NCBI RefSeq assembly: GCF_001561955.1
Contig: NZ_CP014223.1
Coordinates: forward strand, 992,001-1,056,000
From: Anaerotignum propionicum DSM 1682
Lineage (GTDB): Bacteria; Bacillota; Clostridia; Lachnospirales; Anaerotignaceae
Reading direction: 5' to 3'
Length of the DNA stretch: 64,000 nucleotides
Part shown: one piece after another, positions 48,044-56,195 of the stretch
How positions within the stretch are numbered: position 1 is the stretch's first letter
Layout: every line of letters begins with the position of its first letter
Translations under genes and position numbers: made by a program
Notes under the pieces: generated by a model
Database searches by the model: none
The model's input: the letters and a program-made list of their open reading frames with translations, nothing else
What the model was told of the DNA's origin: nothing

Positions 48044-48955
48044 ATGGCTTATTATGAATCTATGCAAGATTTAATTGGTAACACCCCCCTTGTGAAGTTG
48101 AATCATTTAGATTTACCCAAAGGGGTACAGCTTTTTGCCAAATTAGAGCTGTATAACCCCTCAGGCAGTGTGAAGGACAGAACGGGAAAATATATGCTGG
48201 CAGATGCAGAGGAACGAGGTGTTTTAAAACAAGGGGAAACCATTGTTGAAGCAACGGCAGGGAATACTGGTTTGGGAATTGCTTTTGCGGCACTAAATAG
48301 TGGGTATAAAGTGATATTTGTTGTGCCCACCAAGTTTTCTGCTGAGAAGCAAACCCTTATGCGTGCCCTAGGGGCAGAAATCGTCAGTACACCAAGGGAA
48401 GAGGGAATGCTGGGTGCGGCGAAAAAGGCGGAGGAGCTTCGTGCATCCATCCCCAATGCCATTTCCTTAGAACAGTTTAAAAACCAGAGTAACCCCTTAG
48501 CGCATTACGAAACTACAGGACCTGAAATCTATCGGGATTTAAATGGAGAAGTGAATTATTTTGTTGCAGGTGCAGGAAGTGGCGGGACATATACAGGTGC
48601 TCTGCGTTATTTGAAAGAGATGGATGATGAGGTAATTGGTGTACTTGCCGACCCTGTTGGATCTACCATGGGTGGTGGAGAACATGGGGATTACGATATA
48701 GAGGGTATTGGAAATGATTTTATTGCAGAAACCATGGATATGACCTTGGTGAGTCGGGTTATAAAGATAACTGATGATGAGGCATTCGCGGGAGCAAGGA
48801 TTTTAGCGGCGAAGGAAGGAATTTTTGCAGGGTCTTCCTCAGGTGCAGCCCTTAGCGCCGCCTTAAAATTGATTGCGTCGGGAGTACAGGGCAATATCGT
48901 AGTCGTATTGCCAGATCGAGGAGATCGTTACTTTAGTAAAAATCTTTATGTATAA
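48044..48955 (+). CDS. mccA: Cystathionine beta-synthase-type PLP enzyme (MccA-like)
   Basis: 303-aa fold-type II PLP enzyme: Lys44 in NPSGSVKDRTG, TAGNTG near residue 71 and GAGSGGTYTGA near 178. The TAGNTG variant (Ala for Ser) is what separates MccA/CBS enzymes, which use homocysteine plus O-acetylserine or serine, from CysK (TSGNTG in both CysK copies here). With MccB it completes homocysteine to cysteine. ATG 48044 lies two bases after mccB with GTGAGGGATA upstream. Confidence 0.9.
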   Translation: MAYYESMQDLIGNTPLVKLNHLDLPKGVQLFAKLELYNPSGSVKDRTGKYMLADAEERGVLKQGETIVEATAGNTGLGIAFAALNSGYKVIFVVPTKFSAEKQTLMRALGAEIVSTPREEGMLGAAKKAEELRASIPNAISLEQFKNQSNPLAHYETTGPEIYRDLNGEVNYFVAGAGSGGTYTGALRYLKEMDDEVIGVLADPVGSTMGGGEHGDYDIEGIGNDFIAETMDMTLVSRVIKITDDEAFAGARILAAKEGIFAGSSSGAALSAALKLIASGVQGNIVVVLPDRGDRYFSKNLYV

Positions 48956-49022
48956 TTATACTTATATGCAGAGGGCTAACATATATAGGTTTTTCCTCTG
49001 CATTTTGATTCTTTTATTGAAA

Positions 49023-49059
49023 AATCTAAAGATTGGCATTAGAATATAAAAAATCTAAT
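49023..49059. promoter_or_regulatory. Candidate LysR autoregulatory site
   Basis: AATCT-AA-AGATT (49023-49034) and ATTAGA-N10-TCTAAT (49038-49059), two dyads just before the LysR ribosome site, in the style of LysR T-N11-A boxes. Confidence 0.45.
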
Positions 49060-49083
49060 CATCATTTGAAAAGGAGGAATTTT

Positions 49084-50016
49084 ATGACGTTGCAACAATT
49101 GCATTATGCGATTACCATATCGGAAACGGGTTCGCTAAACAAAGCGGCAGAGCTACTATATATAGCCCAGCCATCTTTGACAAATGCCCTAAAGGAATTG
49201 GAAAAGGAATTAGGAATTGTAATCTTTCATCGCAGCGGGAGGGGTGTATCGCTGACTAATGATGGCGTGGAGTTTCTTTTGTATGCACGGCAAGTCTATA
49301 ATCAGTATGAAAATTTATTGGAAAAGTACGGGAAAACAGGAAATTTAAAAAAGAAATTCGGAATCTCAACCCAGCATTATTCCTTTGTCGTGCAAGCCTT
49401 TATTGAAATGGTGAAATGCTTTAATACGGCAGAATATGAATTTGCCATTCGTGAGACAAGAACCATGGAGGTCATTGAGGATGTGGATACCTTGAAAAGT
49501 GAGATAGGTATTCTTTATTTGTGTGATTTTAACCGTAAGATTATGTTAAAGCTGTTGAAGTCTCATAATCTAGAATTTCATAAGCTCATAGAATGTAGTG
49601 CCTATGTTTATTTGTGGAGGGGGCATCCTTTGGCAAACAGCAAGTCCATCCAGCTTTCTCAGCTTGAAAATTACCCATGTCTTTCTTTTGAACAGGGGGA
49701 TAACAGCTCCTTTTTTTTCGCAGAGGAATTACTCAGTACCAATGAGTATGCACGAACCATCAAGGCAAATGACCGTGCCACTATGCTAAATTTGATGATT
49801 GGACTCAATGGATACACTTTGTGTTCCGGTATCATTAGTGATGAATTGAATGGAACAGATTTTGTGGCAGTTCCTTTTGAGGCTGATCATGACAATCCAA
49901 ACAGCGTTATGGAAATTGGATATATCGTGAAAAAAAATATGCTTCTTAGCGAAATGGGGAAGCTTTATCTGCAGATTATTCAGAATGAATTAAAGCAATA
50001 TGAAGTCAAAAAGTAA
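49084..50016 (+). CDS. LysR-family transcriptional regulator
   Basis: 310-aa LysR regulator with an N-terminal winged HTH at residues 1-60 (MTLQQLHYAITISETGSLNK, AAELLYIAQPSLTNALKELE) and a two-lobed effector domain of about 90-300. Its place between the mcc genes and the MetQNI-type importer suggests a CysL/CmbR/MetR-like role in sulfur metabolism, with O-acetylserine or homocysteine as possible effectors (inference). ATG 49084 follows AAAAGGAGGAA; the frame from 49033 crosses the dyads and is rejected. Confidence 0.9.
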   Translation: MTLQQLHYAITISETGSLNKAAELLYIAQPSLTNALKELEKELGIVIFHRSGRGVSLTNDGVEFLLYARQVYNQYENLLEKYGKTGNLKKKFGISTQHYSFVVQAFIEMVKCFNTAEYEFAIRETRTMEVIEDVDTLKSEIGILYLCDFNRKIMLKLLKSHNLEFHKLIECSAYVYLWRGHPLANSKSIQLSQLENYPCLSFEQGDNSSFFFAEELLSTNEYARTIKANDRATMLNLMIGLNGYTLCSGIISDELNGTDFVAVPFEADHDNPNSVMEIGYIVKKNMLLSEMGKLYLQIIQNELKQYEVKK

Positions 50017-50090
50017 TAATCATAGTATAGGTGTTACACTATATTCAGTGTATGTATTTATAATTAAAGCCATATAGGTTTAATCTATAA

Positions 50091-50107
50091 CCTATTATAC
50101 CTATAGG
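50091..50107. promoter_or_regulatory. Sulfur-region operator 3 (met importer operon)
   Basis: CCTAT-N7-ATAGG (centre TATACCT), the same core and spacing as operators 1 and 2. It is followed at 50119-50132 by a separate perfect palindrome, ATGGGTATACCCAT. Confidence 0.72.
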
Positions 50108-50110
50108 ATA

Positions 50111-50140
50111 TTAGACAAATGGGTATACCCATGGTATTGT
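50111..50140 (+). promoter_or_regulatory. Possible promoter of the met importer operon
   Basis: TTAGAC and TATTGT with an 18-bp spacer that contains the ATGGGTATACCCAT palindrome. It is weaker than the other promoters here; the assignment is tentative. Confidence 0.4.
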
Positions 50141-50169
50141 ATTAAAAAACATTGAGGGGAGAGGTAGTT

Positions 50170-50271
50170 ATGAGAACAGATTTTACAAGATTGGAAAACA
50201 TGCATATGTGTATGCGAATGTTGCGGACCAAGGATCATTGTGTCAGCCGATGTTGTATGCAAAAAGTGTAG
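50170..50271 (+). CDS. Leader peptide 4, 33 aa, Met-rich with Cys-Cys
   Basis: ATG 50170 follows GAGGGGAGAGGTAG. The peptide contains ENMHMCMRML (four Met and one Cys within eight codons), a further Cys, and RCCMQK with TGT TGT at 50251-50256. It stands between operator 3 and an intrinsic terminator, ahead of metQ. The mix suggests that scarcity of methionine or cysteine is sensed. CCAAGGAT (50228-50235) can pair with ATTCTTGG (50309-50316), which touches the terminator 5' arm; this would be a possible alternative fold. Confidence 0.72.
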   Translation: MRTDFTRLENMHMCMRMLRTKDHCVSRCCMQKV

Positions 50272-50315
50272 AATTGTACGCAGTTTGTGAAAATATCCCT
50301 CGCAATGTATTCTTG

Positions 50316-50343
50316 GAAGCCGAAAAATAGAGGCTTCTTTTTT
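50316..50343 (+). terminator. Attenuator terminator before metQ
   Basis: GAAGCC pairs with GGCTTC, loop of 10 bases, six T. It is 44 bases after the leader-4 stop and 43 bases before metQ. Confidence 0.9.
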
Positions 50344-50386
50344 ATTTCAAAAATTAGGAATTTATACATAGAAAGGATGTTCATTT

Positions 50387-51229
50387 ATGACAAAAAAAAT
50401 TATTTCAATATGCTTATCCATTTTGTTGATTTTATCTATCGGTGGTTGTGCAAAGCAAAAAGAGGAAGCACCAGCTGGGGCTGACAATGGCTCTCCTACA
50501 ACACTTAAAGTAGGTTTTTGCCCGGGCCCTTACGGTGATATGTGGAAAACCGCAATTGCGCCTCAATTGGAGACGAAAGGTTATAAATTTGAGTACATAG
50601 AGTTCAGTGATTATGTTCAGCCAAACAATGCCTTGGCAAACAAAGAAATTGATGTGAATTTGTTTCAGCATTCCATCTATCTGAAAAACTTCTCCACAGA
50701 GCATAAGCTGGATTTAAGTCCTGTAACGGAAGTTCCCACAGCGGGCATGGGTATTTGGTCAAATACCACCAAGAGCTTAAAAGAGGTGGCCGACGGTGCA
50801 ACGGTAACCATACCCAATGATGAAACAAATCAGGCTCGTGGTCTTCGTGTTTTAGAGGCGGCAGGGCTCATAACGTTAAAGGCGGAAACTGACAAAGCAA
50901 AGGCAATCCCTGAGGACATTGACAAAAATCCTCATAACTTAAAAATTGTGCCTACGGAAGCGGCTCAACTTCCCCGTACCCTTGATAGTGCGAACCTAGC
51001 TGTTATCAACGGAAACTTTGCCATCAGTGCAGGTCTTGATTTTTCTGCCGCATTATTCAATGAAACATTGGCCGAAGGATATGTTAATGTGATTGCTGTG
51101 AGAACAGAAGACCTTAGTGCTCAATTTGTTGCAGATATCAAAGATGCGGCTACAAATGACACTTTTAAGTCTATTATTGAGGATCCCAAGGGAATTTTCT
51201 ATACATTCCAAAAGCCAGTGGGTTGGTAA
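50387..51229 (+). CDS. metQ: Methionine-type ABC transporter binding lipoprotein (MetQ/NlpA family)
   Basis: 280-aa NlpA-family lipoprotein: signal peptide MTKKIISICLSILLILSIGG with lipobox Cys21. The mature domain opens with LKVGFCPGPYGDMWKT and has the family segment NEIDVNLFQHSIYLKNF-like pattern near residue 85 and IPNDETNQARGLRVLEAAGL near 143. The family binds methionine or related sulfur compounds. ATG 50387 follows AAAGGATG. It is downstream of leader 4. MetN and MetI are 380 bases further, so the order Q-N-I is split by an unusually long gap. Confidence 0.92.
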   Translation: MTKKIISICLSILLILSIGGCAKQKEEAPAGADNGSPTTLKVGFCPGPYGDMWKTAIAPQLETKGYKFEYIEFSDYVQPNNALANKEIDVNLFQHSIYLKNFSTEHKLDLSPVTEVPTAGMGIWSNTTKSLKEVADGATVTIPNDETNQARGLRVLEAAGLITLKAETDKAKAIPEDIDKNPHNLKIVPTEAAQLPRTLDSANLAVINGNFAISAGLDFSAALFNETLAEGYVNVIAVRTEDLSAQFVADIKDAATNDTFKSIIEDPKGIFYTFQKPVGW

Positions 51230-51611
51230 GCATGGATTGGAAACAGAGAAATGTGAGGTTTCGGTTTAGTCGGCACCCACGATGGAACACAAAATCAAAA
51301 AATATGTGTGCTTTTAAGTAAACACATTCAATGGGCTTATTTATCATTCAGTTTTGTTAAGGGCGCTTCATATTTATCACATCTGGTTTCTCTGTAATTC
51401 AAAAGTATTGGGGAATACAAAAGGTTTTTGGTTTGTTTCAATAGCAGTGCAGGCTTTTATCACTTTTGTTTGATTATAGTTCTATTTGCTCATTGCTCTA
51501 TGTTGGATTTGTTTAGGCAAAGGCAAAGGAACACGGTTTGGCGTTTCTTAATTTTTAGTTATAATTTTAAAATGTTTTGAGAACTACTTTGAAAAAGATT
51601 GGGGGATGGCT
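51230..51611 (+). other. Long gap between metQ and metN
   Basis: About 380 bases, AT-rich. No terminator with a T-run is seen, so readthrough from metQ is possible, and no convincing promoter is found. A 29-codon frame at 51232-51321 has one Cys near its end (NMCAFK) but only a weak ribosome site. TGTGTGCTTTTAAGTAAACACA (51305-51326) could fold weakly. Nothing else is recognised. Confidence 0.5.
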
Positions 51612-52628
51612 ATGATTCAATTTAAAAATGTGAGTGTAAGCTTTCCACAAAAAAATGGAGAATTGCATGCAGTAAATGATGTAACCCTTCATATTGGGAA
51701 AGGGAAAATATACGGTCTGGTGGGAGCAAGTGGGGCAGGAAAAAGCACACTGCTTCGCACAATTAATTTTCTGGAACAACCTACTTCGGGAGAGGTGATT
51801 GTAGATGGAGAAGTGATTAATCACCTCCGAGGGGAATCTCTCAGGCGTTATCGTCAAAACATTGGTATTATTTTTCAGCACTTTAATTTGGCGGCGAACA
51901 AGACCGTTCGCAAAAATGTGGAGTTCCCGCTACGGGCGGCAAATGTACCGAAGGGGGAAATAAAAGGACGTGTAGATGAACTGTTGGAGCTGGTGGGGCT
52001 TAGGGATAAAAGCGAAGAATACCCTGCAAAGCTTAGCGGCGGTCAAAAACAGCGAGTTGGAATTGCTCGAGCATTAGCAAACAATGCAAATATATTGCTT
52101 TGCGATGAGGCCACCAGTGCCCTTGACCCTGAAACTACAGTTTCGATTTTAAAGCTTTTAGAGAGTATCAATCAAAAATATGGCATCACCATTATCATGA
52201 TTACCCATGAAATTGATGTGGTTAAAATGATCTGTAATGAAATGGCAGTGATGAAAGATGGCAGTGTGGTAGAAAGTGGAAAGGTGATTGATATTATTTC
52301 AAAACCGAAAAATGAGTTTACAAAAAAACTGATTTCCAACTCAGAGAATTATGAGTTGCCTTCTGAAATCATTACTCAGTTTGGTGAGAAAAATATTATC
52401 AAGATTACATATTTGGGCAGTGAGGCCACGGAGCCAATCCTCTCAAATGCAATTAAAACCAACAATGTGGATATCAGCATTTTGCACGGAAAAATCGATT
52501 ATATCAGTCATGTTCCTGTGGGCACTTTAATTGTGAGCGTTCAAGGTGACAAAAGGGATGTGGAAAATGCCATTGATTATATCAGAAGAAAAACCCTAAG
52601 AGTGGAGGTGGGTGCAAATGAATTTTAA
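51612..52628 (+). CDS. metN: Methionine ABC transporter ATPase with NIL domain
   Basis: 338-aa ATPase: Walker A GASGAGKST near residue 39, signature LSGGQKQRVGIARALANN near 139, Walker B LLCDEATSALDP, and a C-terminal NIL domain (about 262-338) that in MetN binds methionine and inhibits transport when the cell is replete. ATG 51612 lies six bases after GGGGG; ATG 51606 is an alternative adding two residues. It ends within the start of metI. Confidence 0.95.
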   Translation: MIQFKNVSVSFPQKNGELHAVNDVTLHIGKGKIYGLVGASGAGKSTLLRTINFLEQPTSGEVIVDGEVINHLRGESLRRYRQNIGIIFQHFNLAANKTVRKNVEFPLRAANVPKGEIKGRVDELLELVGLRDKSEEYPAKLSGGQKQRVGIARALANNANILLCDEATSALDPETTVSILKLLESINQKYGITIIMITHEIDVVKMICNEMAVMKDGSVVESGKVIDIISKPKNEFTKKLISNSENYELPSEIITQFGEKNIIKITYLGSEATEPILSNAIKTNNVDISILHGKIDYISHVPVGTLIVSVQGDKRDVENAIDYIRRKTLRVEVGANEF

Positions 52629-53280
52629 TCTGCAAGGTGCCCTTACTACGGCACTATTGGAAAGCTTATTTATGGTAGGGAATTCCTTGATTGTATCCAT
52701 TCTTCTGGGTGGCGTGATTGGATTACTTTTATATGTGACTACCTCAAAGCTTTTCTTTCGGAACAAAATAGTAAACGAAATCTGCGGAATCATTGTTAAT
52801 ATTCTTCGTTCAATTCCTTTTATTATTTTGTTGGTTACATTAATGCCCATTACAAAGATGATTGTGGGTACTAATATAGGCCCCAAGGCAGTGGTAGTTC
52901 CATTAACCGTTACCGCAATTGCATTTTACGCAAGGCTGTCACAAGCCGCTTTTGCGGAGGTGGATAACGGTGTTTTGGAGGCAGCCAGTGCCTGTGGCGC
53001 CCATCCCATAAAAATTATTTTTGGTATTCTTCTTCCTGAGGCTCGAGTGGGTCTAATAAATGGAATTACCGTAACAACCATCTCTCTCATTGGTTATTCT
53101 GCAATGGCAGGAACTGTTGGTGGTGGCGGAATTGGGGATCTGGCAGTTCGATATGGGTATCAAAGATATGAAACGGATGTGATGCTCCTTTGTGTACTGA
53201 TTTTGGTCATCATTGTCCAGGGGATTCAGCTTTTTGGTGATACCATAGCAAAAAAAGCAAATAAAAGAAGTGGTGGCTAA
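52612..53280 (+). CDS. metI: Methionine ABC transporter permease
   Basis: 222-aa MetI permease with five to six helices; the coupling segment EVDNGVLEAASACGAHPIKI near residue 122 and the conserved SLIGYSAMAGTVGGGGIGDL near 160 are family hallmarks. It starts 17 bases inside metN (ribosome site GTGGAGGTGGG). It completes a MetQNI importer and leads, 23 bases on, into the oxidoreductase genes. Confidence 0.95.
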   Translation: MQMNFNLQGALTTALLESLFMVGNSLIVSILLGGVIGLLLYVTTSKLFFRNKIVNEICGIIVNILRSIPFIILLVTLMPITKMIVGTNIGPKAVVVPLTVTAIAFYARLSQAAFAEVDNGVLEAASACGAHPIKIIFGILLPEARVGLINGITVTTISLIGYSAMAGTVGGGGIGDLAVRYGYQRYETDVMLLCVLILVIIVQGIQLFGDTIAKKANKRSGG

Positions 53281-53303
53281 AACAAATGAAAGTGGAGGTA
53301 TGA

Positions 53304-53840
53304 ATGATGATAAATATTCGATGGCATGGAAGGGGAGGACAGGGTGCGTTTACTGCCGCAAGGCTTTTGGGTGTGGCTTACTCCTCCCATGAAAATCAAT
53401 ATGCCCTGGCATTTCCTTCTTTTGGACCTGAAAGAAGAGGTGCGCCAATACAGGCTTTTACAAAATTAGATACAAAGCCTGTGGTAAACAGAAGTGAGGT
53501 TAATAAAGCAGATTATATTATTTTTCTGGATGACACCCTTTTTACCGAGGGCATTCTGAAGGAGCTTAATGCGGATGGAAAAGTATTGCTGAATACAAAG
53601 CAAAGCATTAACGACCCACGAATTCTGACAATAGATGCAGACAGCATTGCCGGTGAAATTTTGAGACAGCCGATTACCAATACCATTATGCTAGGTGCCT
53701 TTGCTGAAGTGTTTGAGGGGATAGGTCTTCAGGACATCAAAGAGGCAATTCAGCTACATATGCCTGCAAAGTTGCATGATAGAAATATTCGGGCAGTGCA
53801 ACAGGCGGCGGTAGAAATACATAGGGAGGTGGTTCTATGA
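53304..53840 (+). CDS. 2-oxoacid:ferredoxin oxidoreductase gamma subunit
   Basis: 178-aa gamma subunit (PorC/VorC-like); opening NIRWHGRGGQGAFTAARLLG and FPSFGPERRGAPIQAF near residue 50 are diagnostic. In the four-subunit enzymes it helps bind CoA. ATG 53304 follows GTGGAGGTATGA. It overlaps the delta gene by four bases. Confidence 0.94.
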   Translation: MMINIRWHGRGGQGAFTAARLLGVAYSSHENQYALAFPSFGPERRGAPIQAFTKLDTKPVVNRSEVNKADYIIFLDDTLFTEGILKELNADGKVLLNTKQSINDPRILTIDADSIAGEILRQPITNTIMLGAFAEVFEGIGLQDIKEAIQLHMPAKLHDRNIRAVQQAAVEIHREVVL

Positions 53841-54127
53841 AGCCCTATCTGAGAGATAAAGTTCCTACTGCACTTTCAGATATCCCTGATAACACCGCAT
53901 ATGAAGCGGGTTTTCTGGTTACAAAAAATGCAGGTTGGCGTAATATTCGGCCTGTGGTTGATTTGGAGAAATGCGTTGGATGCTTACAGTGTTATTTATA
54001 CTGTCCCGACGGTGTGATTTCTAGGGAAGGAAATAAAGTTACGTTAGATTATGATTTTTGCAAAGGTTGCGGCATCTGTAAAAAGATGTGCCGTTTCGGG
54101 GCAATCAACATGGAGGTGGAAAAATAA
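53837..54127 (+). CDS. 2-oxoacid:ferredoxin oxidoreductase delta subunit (2x[4Fe-4S])
   Basis: 96-aa ferredoxin-like subunit with two CxxCxxC-x3-C clusters: CVGCLQCYLYC and CKGCGICKKMC. It conducts electrons from the TPP site to ferredoxin. It starts within the gamma gene (ATGA) and its stop shares bases with the alpha start (TAATG). Confidence 0.95.
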   Translation: MKPYLRDKVPTALSDIPDNTAYEAGFLVTKNAGWRNIRPVVDLEKCVGCLQCYLYCPDGVISREGNKVTLDYDFCKGCGICKKMCRFGAINMEVEK

Positions 54128-55293
54128 TGGCTAAACAATTTTTATCGGGTAACGAGGCATTTGCCTATGGCATTCGTCTGGCTCGCCCACAGGTTATTTC
54201 CGCATATCCCATTACGCCCCAAACCATTGTGGTGGAAAAATTATCAGAGATGGTGGAGGACAACAGCTTACGAGCAGAATTTATTCATGTGGAATCAGAA
54301 CATTCCGCACTTTCTTGTGCCATTGGGGCTTCGGCGGTGGGGGCACGTGCCTTTACGGCTACTTCTTCCCAAGGACTATTATACATGGCGGAGTGTCTAA
54401 CCTATGCCGCCGGCGGACGGTTTCCTATTGTTATGATGAATGCTAACCGCTCCACAGCATTACCTTGGAATATCTACGGAGACCAAAGGGATTCCCTTTC
54501 CCTTCTAGATTGCGGTTGGATTCAGGCATATGCAGAAAATGCTCAGGAAAGCTTGGATTTGGCATTGATGAGCTATTACATTGCGGAACATAAGGCAGTT
54601 TCTACTCCTTTTATGGCAAATTTAGACGGATTTGTATTAACCCACACTTATGAGGTGGTGGAGGTTCCTGAGGCTGAGGAAGCAGATTTATTTCTGCAAC
54701 CATATAAAACAGAAAATAAATTGGATTTATCCAATCCCAGAAATTTGGCTTTTTCTGTAGGCCCAGACCATAATACAGCGTTCAAATATAAAGAGCATTT
54801 GGGAATTTTACGAGCAAAAGACGCAATTTCAGAAGCAGAAGATAAATTTTCAAAGATTTTTGGTAGAGAATACACGGGTTTGATAGAGACCTATCAGACA
54901 GAGGATGCGGAGTATATCATTATCACATTGGGAAGTATCGCAGGCTTAGTAAGAGAAACTGTGGATCAGCTTCGTGAAAAGGGGGAAAAGGTAGGGCTGT
55001 TGCGGATACGCTATATGCGCCCATTTCCCAATGAGGAAATTGCTACTGCTGTTAAGAATGCAAAAGCAATTGGGGTTTTAGAAAAGGATATTTCCTTTGG
55101 AAATGAAGGCACGGTATTTACTAACGTTAATTCTGCATTACAAAAAGCCGGATTATCAGTTCCTTCTTCCAATTTTATTGGAGGGCTTGGAGGAAGAAAT
55201 ATTTCAGCCCAAGAGATTGAAGATATTTTTGATGCATTACGATTGGAAAAGAGCACTATAAGCTTTTTAGGAATGGGAGGTAACCAACCATGA
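54127..55293 (+). CDS. 2-oxoacid:ferredoxin oxidoreductase alpha subunit
   Basis: 388-aa alpha subunit. The opening SGNEAFAYGIRLARPQVISA with YPITPQT is the PorA/VorB-type signature; VESEHSALSCAIGASAVGAR and SSQGLLYMAE follow. ATG 54127 has GGAGGTGG upstream; the 54088 frame overlaps the delta gene and is rejected. Together with beta, gamma and delta it oxidises a 2-oxo acid to acyl-CoA, reducing ferredoxin. From context the substrate may be the 2-oxo acid of methionine or another amino acid. Confidence 0.94.
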   Translation: MAKQFLSGNEAFAYGIRLARPQVISAYPITPQTIVVEKLSEMVEDNSLRAEFIHVESEHSALSCAIGASAVGARAFTATSSQGLLYMAECLTYAAGGRFPIVMMNANRSTALPWNIYGDQRDSLSLLDCGWIQAYAENAQESLDLALMSYYIAEHKAVSTPFMANLDGFVLTHTYEVVEVPEAEEADLFLQPYKTENKLDLSNPRNLAFSVGPDHNTAFKYKEHLGILRAKDAISEAEDKFSKIFGREYTGLIETYQTEDAEYIIITLGSIAGLVRETVDQLREKGEKVGLLRIRYMRPFPNEEIATAVKNAKAIGVLEKDISFGNEGTVFTNVNSALQKAGLSVPSSNFIGGLGGRNISAQEIEDIFDALRLEKSTISFLGMGGNQP

Positions 55294-56183
55294 GCTTAAC
55301 TGCAAAAACGTTAAATGAGGAAGAGTTTTTTTACGGACATAAAGCATGTGCCGGCTGCGGAGGAAGCTTAGCGGTTCGTATTGCGTTAAAGGTTTTGGGA
55401 GAGGGCGCCATTGCGGTGCTTCCTGCGGGCTGTATGTCTGCCGTAGGTTTTAATTTTCCCCAACTTTGCTTTGGGAACAACGCAATGATTTCAACCTTCG
55501 CAGGAACAGCTTCTATGCTGACGGGGGTTGAGGCAGGCCTGCGTGCGCAAGGAATTACCAATTTTCATGCGGTGGGATTTGCCGGAGACGGCGGCACCGC
55601 CGATATCGGAATTCAAGCTCTTTCTGGAGCCATTGATCGCAACGATAATATTTTATATATCTGCTATGACAACGAAGCTTATATGAATACGGGAATACAA
55701 AAAAGCTCCTTAACACCCTTTGGCGCAAAAACAACTACTACCCCGGCAGGGAAAAATATTCGGGGGAATCTTCGTCCCAAAAAGAATATGTTTGAAATTG
55801 CCGCGGCTCATGGCATTGCTTATGCCGCTACAGCAAGCATTGGTTTTTTGAACGATTTTATGAACAAAGTGGAAAAGGCATCAAAAATCAAAGGTACAAA
55901 ATACATACATGTCATTGCGCCTTGTCCTACGGGTTGGGGCACTGCTACAGATGAAACCATTGATTTTGCTAAGGAGATTGTGGAGTGCGGATTGTGGTAT
56001 CTGGCGGAATATGAGAACGAGGAATTTATTTTAAATTATAAACCCACAGAATTTACAGATGTAGAAGCTTATCTTAGAAATCAAAGCCGTTTTGCTCAGC
56101 TTACGGATGAAGATATACAAGCAGTAACAGCATCCCGTGATAAAAAATGGGAGTCCATTTTGAAAAATTATAAAGTGAATTAG
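55290..56183 (+). CDS. 2-oxoacid:ferredoxin oxidoreductase beta subunit (TPP-binding)
   Basis: 297-aa TPP subunit: an iron-sulfur ligand motif CAGCGG near residue 18 and the TPP/Mg motif GDGGTADIGIQALSGAIDRN followed by DNEAYMNTG. This is the PorB/VorA branch. It overlaps alpha by ATGA and is followed 12 bases on by the CoA ligase, so all four subunits plus the ligase form one unit. Confidence 0.95.
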   Translation: MSLTAKTLNEEEFFYGHKACAGCGGSLAVRIALKVLGEGAIAVLPAGCMSAVGFNFPQLCFGNNAMISTFAGTASMLTGVEAGLRAQGITNFHAVGFAGDGGTADIGIQALSGAIDRNDNILYICYDNEAYMNTGIQKSSLTPFGAKTTTTPAGKNIRGNLRPKKNMFEIAAAHGIAYAATASIGFLNDFMNKVEKASKIKGTKYIHVIAPCPTGWGTATDETIDFAKEIVECGLWYLAEYENEEFILNYKPTEFTDVEAYLRNQSRFAQLTDEDIQAVTASRDKKWESILKNYKVN

Positions 56184-56195
56184 GAGGAATAAGCC

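Noticed and set aside
43795-50386. T-box or SAM riboswitch upstream of cysK, mcc or met genes
   Set aside because: No T-box TGGNACCGCG element or SAM-riboswitch core was found by eye in these leaders; a covariance search would be decisive.
51232-51321. 29-codon ORF with one Cys between metQ and metN as a fifth leader peptide
   Set aside because: Weak ribosome site, only a single Cys codon, and no terminator or operator beside it.
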